Below are positions 27,050-35,500 of a stretch of DNA of 64,000 bases, piece by piece (position 1 is the stretch's first letter; each line of letters opens with the position of its first letter). The DNA lies in the NCBI GenBank assembly GCA_963667375.1, contig OY763323.1, forward strand, positions 124,001-188,000, in the 5' to 3' direction. The stretch is from G963556115 sp963667375 (GTDB lineage: Bacteria > Planctomycetota > SZUA-567). The position numbers were made by a program, and so were the translations under genes. Under the pieces are notes generated by a model that saw only the letters and a program-made list of their open reading frames with translations, ran no database searches and was not told where the DNA came from.

Positions 27050-27114
27050 AACCCCAAAACACCAGGGGTTCCGCAAAGAATATGGGAATATAGCTTTATA
27101 ACTATACTCCCATA
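27050..27114. terminator. Two hairpins forming a bidirectional terminator
   Basis: One hairpin (ACCCC...GGGGT, 27050-27069) is followed by TTTTATT on the minus strand. A longer one (TATGGGAATATAG and CTATACTCCCATA, 27081-27114) is T-rich on both sides. They end the leftward late operon and the convergent 26710 gene. Confidence 0.75.
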
Positions 27115-27115
27115 T

Positions 27116-28894
27116 TTATTTAAACATTCCCACCTGCCGCCTGTTAGCTGTACCCGTCAGGAATGTTTTCTGTGGCTGCTGCTTGTACTTGGCTGCTCGC
27201 TGATATATTTCCTCCCAGAACTCGTCTTTCTCTTTGTCAGCGCGTTTCTGGAGGCTTTCCTGCTCTGATAAGTTAATAGTATTCTCTATGGCTTTAGTGC
27301 CCATGTAGAATACATCAGCCAAGTCGTCATGTATTACAGCACCACGTTCACGAGTCATATTTGTGAACTGGTAGCCTACGGTGTGATGCGGCTCTGTAAG
27401 ACAGATTGTTGCATCACGCTCAATAATATGCTTGCTCATAACATACCTGTGAGCCGCCCATATAGGTTCACAGGTATCGCAAATACGTAATTCCTTTTGT
27501 GCCGTATTATGAACCTGCTCTATCTCATATTTCCAGCCGTGGTGGTCATACTCACGCAGAAATGGCGCAAGCAGCTTATCGAACATACCGCCACCGAAGT
27601 TGGTTTCAGAATAAATCTTGTTTACCTGGTACTCAAAGGCGGTTTTAGCGATATACTTCAATACCTCATCTTCAAAGCCGCCATCCAATCCTATCAGCTC
27701 CAGGCAGTGGATTTTACCGTGCAATACTCCTTTGACACATACACCGGTTTTATCCTTACCCTTACCTGACGGGTCGATACTGAGTACTTTGTACTCGTAT
27801 GGTTCCTGCCGTGGATCTGCATACATATAGGTGTAACATGCGTCACCATCCAGAGCGACAAGATTCAGATCAAGCCGGTATCGTTCATCACTGGACCAGG
27901 TGAGAGATATCGGTGCTCTATCCGGGTCACAGTCCATTACGATAAGATCACGCAGCCTGAATGGATAGGTCTTGGCGTCATTGGCTCGCGGATCCAGTTT
28001 ATATTGAGAGGCATATCTGCCCGGCATTGAAATCCGTCTTTGCGCAAGCTCCTCTTCAGGGAACCGTGGATCTGTAGGTGTGCCCGGCTTTTCTTCAGCA
28101 TCAATTAACTGCTGTATGCACGCTCCCAAGTACTGACCATAAAAGTTCAGCCAGTCTGCGTCCGGAACTTCTGCCGGCCACATACGGACCGTATACCCCT
28201 TTGCTGGCAGCTCAGTATAAATTGAGGCTGAACTGTGAGGCGTACCAAGGTAAATGATCCTGCAGTTACTTCCAGGCTTTACAATAGCTTCAAATTCGGT
28301 TGCCAGGTATTTGATTTTCTCACGCTGTGTAATTGAGATAGCGTTCTGTGGATCCTCGATATCATCGGGGATAATGATTGTTGCACGCTTACCGGTAACA
28401 TTTCCTGTGATACCGGCACACGTAACGGACGGCACCTGCTTATAATCAGCTCCCTTTACATCGAATGCCATTACTGAATCTCGATAGTTACGCCCGCCAG
28501 TCATTCTGTCTGCCTGTGTCAGGCGTAAAGGCTCAAGTATTGGCATGGAGTAGATCAGCTCACGAATAAAGCTTGCGTTCTCCTTAGCCTTATTCTCACT
28601 GGCGGAGACAATAAGTACCGCTTCATGTGGATTTATCCGGAGTCGCCAGCAGACATAAGCACAAGTAATATATGATTTTCCAATACCTCGAAGTGCTTCA
28701 ATACATGTCCGCTGCGGTCCGTGTTGCAGGAAATAAGCAATATCAAGCTGGATAGGGGTGGGCGCTTCGTGCCCAAGGTGTAGCCAAGTGAGCCAAAGGA
28801 ATTTACAGAAGTTATCTTTGTATTCTTCGCGCCATAACTTCTGCCAGTCATACCGCTTCTTTTTTCTTTCAGCGATTACAGCGGGATCTAACAA
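27116..28894 (-). CDS. terL: Terminase large subunit (T7 gp19-like DNA maturase B)
   Basis: 592-aa packaging motor. N-terminal ATPase with a P-loop variant (CIEALRGIGKSYITCAY) and Walker B-like ATIIIPDDIED; C-terminal RNase-H-fold nuclease region with SIDPSGKGKDKTG and a late Asp (HDDLADVFYMG). Similar in plan to T7 gp19. The start appears to be TTG at 28894, overlapping the end of the small subunit; the frame is closed just upstream, so no longer start exists. Last gene of the late unit. Confidence 0.92.
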   Translation of the reverse strand: MLDPAVIAERKKKRYDWQKLWREEYKDNFCKFLWLTWLHLGHEAPTPIQLDIAYFLQHGPQRTCIEALRGIGKSYITCAYVCWRLRINPHEAVLIVSASENKAKENASFIRELIYSMPILEPLRLTQADRMTGGRNYRDSVMAFDVKGADYKQVPSVTCAGITGNVTGKRATIIIPDDIEDPQNAISITQREKIKYLATEFEAIVKPGSNCRIIYLGTPHSSASIYTELPAKGYTVRMWPAEVPDADWLNFYGQYLGACIQQLIDAEEKPGTPTDPRFPEEELAQRRISMPGRYASQYKLDPRANDAKTYPFRLRDLIVMDCDPDRAPISLTWSSDERYRLDLNLVALDGDACYTYMYADPRQEPYEYKVLSIDPSGKGKDKTGVCVKGVLHGKIHCLELIGLDGGFEDEVLKYIAKTAFEYQVNKIYSETNFGGGMFDKLLAPFLREYDHHGWKYEIEQVHNTAQKELRICDTCEPIWAAHRYVMSKHIIERDATICLTEPHHTVGYQFTNMTRERGAVIHDDLADVFYMGTKAIENTINLSEQESLQKRADKEKDEFWEEIYQRAAKYKQQPQKTFLTGTANRRQVGMFK

Positions 28895-29148
28895 ACCTTA
28901 AACTCCGGATTATATTCTGGCGGCCTGGAAAGATCGAACTCTTCTCCTGAATCCGCATCATTAAGCGCAGTCTGCAGGTCTTGAGCATCTTCATTGCTAT
29001 CTAAAGATATTTCACATTTTGAAGCCTGAATGAGTTTTACTGCGGCTTGCACATCTGCCGCAGAGAACTTACCAGATTTAATCTTATTAGTCATTTGCTG
29101 GCAGCACACGTTGTATAAATCACTGGTGGCTTCCTGTACTGACTTCAT
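28888..29148 (-). CDS. terS: Terminase small subunit (T7 gp18-like)
   Basis: 86-aa, mostly helical (FSAADVQAAVKLIQASKCEI), acidic C-terminus. Assigned by size and its place just before the large terminase, as in T7 genes 18 and 19. Binds phage DNA and the large subunit during concatemer processing. Confidence 0.75.
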   Translation of the reverse strand: MKSVQEATSDLYNVCCQQMTNKIKSGKFSAADVQAAVKLIQASKCEISLDSNEDAQDLQTALNDADSGEEFDLSRPPEYNPEFKVC

Positions 29149-29149
29149 A

Positions 29150-29443
29150 TTACCCTTTCATCATAAAATAAACAGTGCCTATTGTTGCGGCCATAGTACC
29201 GAAATTAATGAGAAATTGAGTAAGTACCTTACTCGAATGATTCTCTTTCTCATGATCACGCATTAAGCAGAAAAGTTTATCAACATCATCTCGATGCTTG
29301 TCCTCAAGTTTTGCTATCCTATCCTTCAATTCTTTGATATCTGCTCCATGAGAATTTGAATCAATTGAACCTTTTAATTCAAATACTACTTTAATCAAAG
29401 CATCTACTTTTTCCTCAAGGTTAGATTCTCTATTTTCAGGCAT
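29150..29443 (-). CDS. Coiled-coil protein with C-terminal membrane anchor (lysis candidate)
   Basis: 97-aa product from ATG 29443, overlapping the preceding gene by 8 nt. A long coiled coil (IKELKDRIAKLEDKHRDDVD) is followed by one membrane span at the C-terminus (FLINFGTMAATIGTVYFMM). Layout resembles XhlA/holin-type accessory lysis proteins. Its place between tail fibre and terminase is where T7-like phages carry holin and spanin genes. The family is not certain. Confidence 0.55.
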   Translation of the reverse strand: MPENRESNLEEKVDALIKVVFELKGSIDSNSHGADIKELKDRIAKLEDKHRDDVDKLFCLMRDHEKENHSSKVLTQFLINFGTMAATIGTVYFMMKG

Positions 29444-29828
29444 CAGCCTTGTCCTTCCGTTTCCGGGTACCATCCCAAGGAGATTCAGCCAGATATGCTC
29501 TGATATACAACCAAGCGAGAATAATGCCGCATATCAACCCAATCCCTACAGGGATACCAACTGTATACGCAATAATGCGCCACGGCTCTTTTTCAGCACG
29601 TATTACTGCTGTTTTCTGTGCAGTCTTGGCCGCAACCAGCTCTACCGGATCCACCACAACTCCGTCACCGAAGTTCATAGAATCATTACTGGCTTCGCTC
29701 ACAGTGCTGTTTTTCTGCGCCAAGGCACCATTAATAGGTGCACATCCAGTAAGGGCACAGCAACAGATAACAGTAAGTGCTAGCAGTATAGCCAGCACGA
29801 CCTTAAATAAAAATTTACTAATTCCCAT
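29436..29828 (-). CDS. Lipoprotein with C-terminal membrane span, possible u-spanin
   Basis: 130 aa. N-terminal lipoprotein signal (LLALTVICCCALTGC, lipobox L-T-G-C) and a second membrane span near the C-terminus (IIAYTVGIPVGIGLICGIIL). An outer-membrane lipid anchor and an inner-membrane span in one protein is the design of unimolecular spanins, which fuse the two membranes at lysis. Its location among late genes beside the terminase fits. The periplasmic part is short (about 55 residues), so this is a proposal. Confidence 0.5.
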   Translation of the reverse strand: MGISKFLFKVVLAILLALTVICCCALTGCAPINGALAQKNSTVSEASNDSMNFGDGVVVDPVELVAAKTAQKTAVIRAEKEPWRIIAYTVGIPVGIGLICGIILAWLYIRAYLAESPWDGTRKRKDKADA

Positions 29829-29842
29829 AATTCCCCTCCTCC

Positions 29843-30307
29843 TTAATTACAACATATTGAACACGGGCTGTAATTCTCCAGCCCGTCAGATTTATTGATT
29901 TCCATCACATTGATCGCATTTGCTAAACCTGTACAGTCCGGGTAGGTATGATAACACTCGCCTCCTTCCGTAACCAGCACAGTCTCGCCCTTGCCGTACT
30001 TCTCAAATATCTTTGCCTGCGCAATCTCAAATTCAAGCTCTGCCCGCGCCGCCCGCTCAGTATCACCATTACGCTCATGCCGCATAATGTGCAGCTGCAA
30101 CGGATCAAGTGTCGCAAGATCTGTTTCATATAGAGCTTGAATTACTTCATCTGATATTGCCCAAGTACCGTCCTCTTGCGCCACATAACCTACGCCATCC
30201 GGTCTGGCACTTGACATCTTAATAAGTCCTAACTCTTTAATGATTTTAGTAGTTGGGTCTTTATGTGATAAAGCTGAACCCGGTATAGCATAAATTCCTT
30301 TTGGCAT
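29843..30307 (-). CDS. Phage protein with C-terminal zinc-binding motif
   Basis: 154 aa. The last 45 residues (CYHTYPDCTGLANAI, then YSPCSICCN) have the H-x4-C...P-C-x2-C layout of small Ada-type or nuclease-tail zinc modules. The middle is helical (AARAELEFEIAQAKIFEKYG). Follows the tail fibre by 15 nt and may be a fibre-associated or lysis-region protein. Role unknown. Confidence 0.6.
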   Translation of the reverse strand: MPKGIYAIPGSALSHKDPTTKIIKELGLIKMSSARPDGVGYVAQEDGTWAISDEVIQALYETDLATLDPLQLHIMRHERNGDTERAARAELEFEIAQAKIFEKYGKGETVLVTEGGECYHTYPDCTGLANAINVMEINKSDGLENYSPCSICCN

Positions 30308-30322
30308 ATTTTATCCTTTCTA

Positions 30323-32551
30323 TTAGTATCCCCGTTTAACAGTTATCTTGCATGGTGCGGAAGTAACGTACGTCGTGAATGTTGCCAGCGCGGTATTCTG
30401 AACATGCGTCAGGTACGCCAAAGCAGTATGAACACTTAAAGACTCTCCGGTACTCCATACTCTTACACCGACGCTGAACCCTGAATAGCTAAAGAATCCG
30501 GTACGCCCCCAATGTTTCTCAACAAATACTCTGGCGGTAGGGTAACAACTTCCAAGGTATCTTTTTTTGGGGTAATATATTGAATTTATTGTCACATCTT
30601 CATTATCGTTGATAATTTCGGTGTACTCAGTACCATGCTGATAATTGGTTATGTCCTCGATTGCACCGTCCACAACGTCAACGCTACCAAGGTATACACG
30701 ACGGATTGCGTTACCCTCACTATCGTAATGTGCTTGTTTAGCGGTATTATAGAAGTCGGATTTATGTGCGTAGAGCAGCTCTAGTCTTCCAATCTGCATA
30801 TTACCAGCACCGGACTGTGACGCTGTTATATTCAACTCGAATGACTGAATATCAGCTCCGTCAACAGGGGTATCAAATATGAAGGTCTTAAGTACTCCTT
30901 GCGTCCATCCAATAATACTAGCCTGAGAGTCTACAGTTGTGTCAGGGGTTTCGCCTGAACCAATAAGAAACGCCCAGTTTAAGGGTGCATCTCCCGGAGT
31001 GTATACGGCTATTCGATACCCAACCGCAACATAATCATCAAGAGTGCTTACTCCGACAAAGCGTAGCCAACCAGTAGTCGCACTATTCGCAGATAGCCAA
31101 CAATCACTGTAGCTATCCACGGTCTGCGTAAATGCCTTGTATACGTCGTATGTTGTGGAATATAGCGAGCTGGCACTTACAGTACCCACGCCCGAAAGTG
31201 TGTTACTGCTAAATACCGATAGGATAGAATCGTAGTTTTTAGCGTATTGGAGACCGATAACGGGTTCGTCCTCAGTAAAACCGAACGCTAGACTGCCGTC
31301 TGTTCCAACGTCAGCATATATCCACGCCGTGCCCTCTGTACCGCTAATAAGATCAGAGATATCAAGAGTGGCATCTTCGGTCAAAGCTTCTGAGACATAT
31401 ACCTGACCTTCATACCCAGCGGCGACCTGTAAGCCCGCGACAATAGTAAGCTCATTCGTTCCGCTCGAATATATATGTGCCGCCGGTGCATCGCAGTCCT
31501 CAAGCGTCCAGCCGTCCGGCAAGTCACCTGTTGCACCAGCAATAATAGTCTGCGGAGCATAGCACAATGCCTGAACATCGTCATTCTCCAGCACAGTAAC
31601 CCTTGAAGCTATGGCAGCAACATTACTGCCAGTAGAAGCCACTTCGGTCTGTAGTCCTGTGATATTACTCTCAACCTCCGGCATACCGACCAAACTACGG
31701 AAAGACTCTGCATCTGCATTCGTTGCGTTCGTGCCTACAAAACCAGAAATATCAACATTACTCAGATCAGCTCTGGCAAGATCGACACCATTCACCTTTA
31801 ATACATAGGTACCGCTGGTACCAACATCCAGAGGTGCAAGCTGCAAGCGTAACTCCGCAGTCTCACCCTTGGTTGCCAGATCAGATAAGTCAAGGTTCAA
31901 GTCCTCATCTCTAAACCCAAGCACCCGCAACACATCCGCAACAACAAGATTGCTACCGTCGATATTGGCCTTCTGAGCTACTGCGGTCTCTGCTGCAGTA
32001 ACCCTAGCCACAGCCGCAGTAACCTCCGCTACCGCCTGATCAGCCTTAGTGTCTGCTGCCTCTGCTGTCGTATTTGCCTGTGCGGCTGTATTATTAGCTG
32101 TGTCAGCAATACCTAGCGCTTCTGCTGCATCATCACGGGCTGCAACCGACAGATCGTATGCATCATTAGCAGTAGCAATAGTATTTCGGGATTCAGTTAT
32201 TGACTTAGTAGCAAGATCAAAAGCCTCCTGCGAAATATCAAAATCCTGGTTAAAACTATTATTTAATTCATGAATATATACCTCTCCATTACTGAAATCC
32301 TCTTCGCGTTTATCCTTCTTTGAATCACGATATATCTCAATCGTGCTCCCAATATCAGGTAATGTTTTAAGTCGGATCTGATTCTGATTAATAAATTCAA
32401 AATCAGTATCTATAGCATATGCAGTTATAATGCCGATAGAATCCGTAATCTCTACCTTGATATAGCTCTGATCTCGATACGAAAAGGGAATAGAAAATAT
32501 ATCAGTATCCCCGTTATAGGGATACTGAATACGTGTATAATACTCTGTCAT
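30323..32551 (-). CDS. Tail fibre protein (T7 gp17-like N-terminus)
   Basis: 742-aa adhesin. The N-terminal 130 residues match the T7 tail-fibre attachment domain in outline (YNGDTDIFSIPFSYRDQSYI, then IHELNNSFNQDFDISQEAF). A long Ala-rich coiled/helical shaft follows (about 130-205), then beta-rich regions that should bind the host surface. A candidate phage-RNA-polymerase promoter (32561-32579) immediately precedes the gene, as phi17 does in T7. Confidence 0.9.
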   Translation of the reverse strand: MTEYYTRIQYPYNGDTDIFSIPFSYRDQSYIKVEITDSIGIITAYAIDTDFEFINQNQIRLKTLPDIGSTIEIYRDSKKDKREEDFSNGEVYIHELNNSFNQDFDISQEAFDLATKSITESRNTIATANDAYDLSVAARDDAAEALGIADTANNTAAQANTTAEAADTKADQAVAEVTAAVARVTAAETAVAQKANIDGSNLVVADVLRVLGFRDEDLNLDLSDLATKGETAELRLQLAPLDVGTSGTYVLKVNGVDLARADLSNVDISGFVGTNATNADAESFRSLVGMPEVESNITGLQTEVASTGSNVAAIASRVTVLENDDVQALCYAPQTIIAGATGDLPDGWTLEDCDAPAAHIYSSGTNELTIVAGLQVAAGYEGQVYVSEALTEDATLDISDLISGTEGTAWIYADVGTDGSLAFGFTEDEPVIGLQYAKNYDSILSVFSSNTLSGVGTVSASSLYSTTYDVYKAFTQTVDSYSDCWLSANSATTGWLRFVGVSTLDDYVAVGYRIAVYTPGDAPLNWAFLIGSGETPDTTVDSQASIIGWTQGVLKTFIFDTPVDGADIQSFELNITASQSGAGNMQIGRLELLYAHKSDFYNTAKQAHYDSEGNAIRRVYLGSVDVVDGAIEDITNYQHGTEYTEIINDNEDVTINSIYYPKKRYLGSCYPTARVFVEKHWGRTGFFSYSGFSVGVRVWSTGESLSVHTALAYLTHVQNTALATFTTYVTSAPCKITVKRGY

Positions 32552-32560
32552 TGGATATTA

Positions 32561-32579
32561 ACTCCTTCTGGTATAGTGA
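32561..32579 (-). promoter_or_regulatory. Candidate phage RNA polymerase promoter, copy 2 (tail fibre)
   Basis: Minus strand TCACTATACCAGAAGGAGT, identical over 19 bp to the copy at 49032-49050. The first eight bases, TCACTATA, equal the core of the T7 promoter upstream of +1. The AGAAGGAG part also acts as the ribosome site for the fibre gene. Confidence 0.6.
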
Positions 32580-32583
32580 TTGA

Positions 32584-35500
32584 TTATAGTAGTGCAGCTA
32601 GGCGTGGCAGTTTACTATTGAAGCGTTGCAATTTTTCATCTGATTCAATGAGACTATTCCGTGCTTTATAACGATAATTACGGATTATCTGTTCTGTAAG
32701 TCTGCCTTTGACTGTATCCGGCTGCATCTGATAACTTGAATTTTTGAATAACTGCTGCAATGCATCTTTAGCGTTCAGCCCATTGACCCTGTATTCCTGT
32801 CCGGCAAGCTCAAGATATTTACTGTACTGGTGAGTATCCAATTTTACCGACTTACCATTAATGTTTAGCCTACGCTGCGGATAGGATATATTAAGTGAGC
32901 TATTCTGCTGCAACCGTAGTAATTCATCATATACCGGGTCGTGATTATCCTTACTGGTTCGTATTGGAGTGATAGCCCTGAACAAACCACCACCGTCATA
33001 CTTTACCAGTTCACCCAGAATAGTCCGGCGCATAGCTGCAGAATATGAAGCAATCGGAGTATCCTTCTTAACTATCTCGACAAAGTCTCTTGCTTCACGC
33101 ATAACCGGATCCAGCCCACGAGCTGCAGTACGGCGCAGTCCGGAGAATGGTACGACATTACTTCCAAGACGTGATAGATAAGTCTTACCGTATCTGTCAG
33201 ATTCTCTTACTGCATTGAGAAAATCAGATATCCCCGACAGATAATACTTGTCTGAAGCTACCTTTAGAGCAGATCCCAAAGTAGCCGCTGCCACCTCTGA
33301 CAAATCAGCATCGTCAAGGTCTGACGCAATCTCAACAAATGAAGCCATTGTATTGAGGAATGTTGCAATCGGATCCAGACGGGTCAATTCATAATACGTA
33401 TCACCAACGTGTAATGAGTTTGGCCGCCACCCGGTAGCATAGAGCTTTTCTTTCTCCTTCTTATCTGTAGGTCCACTACCGGTAAGAATTCCCTCAGAAG
33501 CCATAACCAGCGCTACATTCCAAAGTAAGGAGCCGGTGAGCATTCTAGCCTCAGCAAGCTGCTTCTTTGCCATATCACCGTTATTGCTCATAGCTTCCCG
33601 GTATTCACTGAAGAGATTCGCAATACCCGGAGTCCTGGTCCCAACCCACTTGGCAATATTCAGCGGAGTTTTCAAGAATGGCATAACCAGCATGGTTTCT
33701 GGCATAGCCTTACGAGCATTATCAATACTCTTCCAGAATTTACCACCGGTAGTATCCTGATTAATCTGATCCTGAAAAGTTATATAACTCGCATAATTCA
33801 TAATCTGCTCATGAATCTCAGGCGGTGCAATCTCTCCATCCATAATAGCGTTATATGCAGCCTGCCCGTCTTGCCCCTGACGTGTGGCAGTCTGCATTGC
33901 TCTATGAGCCAATGCTCTACGCTGCATATGATAAACCAGTGTTTTCATAAACTCGTCTGACATCAACATGGTATTGGTACTGAGTAACCTCTGCCCAGCA
34001 CCGACCAGGCCAAATCCCTGAGAGACAAGCTTCGCAACTTTAGCCAGTCCGCCTGTAGCATCAGCTTCGATCTCCTCTAGAGTCATATCAGTAGAAGAAC
34101 CTTTAAAAAACGAATAAGCGTTTTCAGTAGAGACACCATGCACCTGCTGCCCTGCTTTCTCAGAATCACCGCCCCAGCGTGACTGCCCTGTCTTAAACGC
34201 AGTAACTGCAGAGTGAATCGCATCGACAAAGCCATCGGTTATACCATGCAGCATAGCCATAGTTTCACCGAAGCCGCCAGCGAAACGAGCACCTTTATAC
34301 ATCATACCCGCAAACAATCTGTCGTGTATCTCACTAGCAATTGACGCGGTACCGGAAAGAGTGTTAACTATATGTGTCGCCGGACCAGTAAGCATACCGG
34401 CAATTGTGGACTCAATAACTGCATCACGGATACGACTGTAACGAGATTTAAGTTTTACAGTTGCGGTAAGCTCATTATAGTTTGTGTTCTCGAAGAGCTC
34501 CTGTAGCTTACCCATATCCTCGTCAGAAAGTCCATGCGGAGATTCCTTTTCAAGAATAGCCTTGACCTCTTTCTGAAGCTCAGCGACCTTTGTAGTCTGA
34601 CCCTTATCTTTAGGCTGGACCTGCTCAACCAGATTGGTCATAATCTGAGAAATCATCTTACCTGTATTCTGATTCGCTTCACTACCAATGACATCTTTTA
34701 GAGCCTGAGTCAACTCTTTCCCTCTCTTATCTTTGATAGTACGCACCGCCCGGAGTGCCCGGCCGGCACTGGTACCAATACCGGAGAAAACTTCCGTCAT
34801 TTCATTGGATGCTTTCATCAATAATCTCGCATAAGCATAATCCTCATCTCTACCACTTTTCTTTGCCTCTAGTAATGCTACATTGGTTTCACGGTTCATC
34901 TGCTCATGCAGCATACCGGCAGCCATAACGGCGACATCATGATTAGCATAAATATCGCTGAACTGCCTGAACACTTGTGGGTTTGCTGTATGATTGGCAA
35001 TAGCTTTCGCACCCAGCTTGAGAAGCCGTTTTGTAGTGTGCTTATCCTTCTCTTTCAGACGTTGCAGAACATCAGCCATTACTTTCATCCGGTCATTACG
35101 GTAAACAATATCATCCATTTCAGGAACCAGTAAACTGGAATTGAGTTCATCTGCCGCGTCAAGTGATGGTTTCTTCTTACCAGCAATAACATCAAGCTGC
35201 TCATTAACCCACTTCTCGTGTTCTTCAGTGGTAGCTCTACGCGGCAGATCAAGACTATCAAACATATCAGAGTAACGCCCTACCTCCATATCTCCAATTA
35301 CTCCATATTGAGAAGCACGTTTAATCTCTGATTCAAGTTTCTGTTTCTGCTCCTCGAATTGTGCTATCTGGTGTGGTTTCAAATCAGTGGTATCTCCTTG
35401 CAAATATTTTGCAAACCGCACAGAAATATTATTGATTATGTCAGATTCTGTGGTAGAATTATCAGTAGATGAAGGATTATTATATCCTCCACTATCTGGT

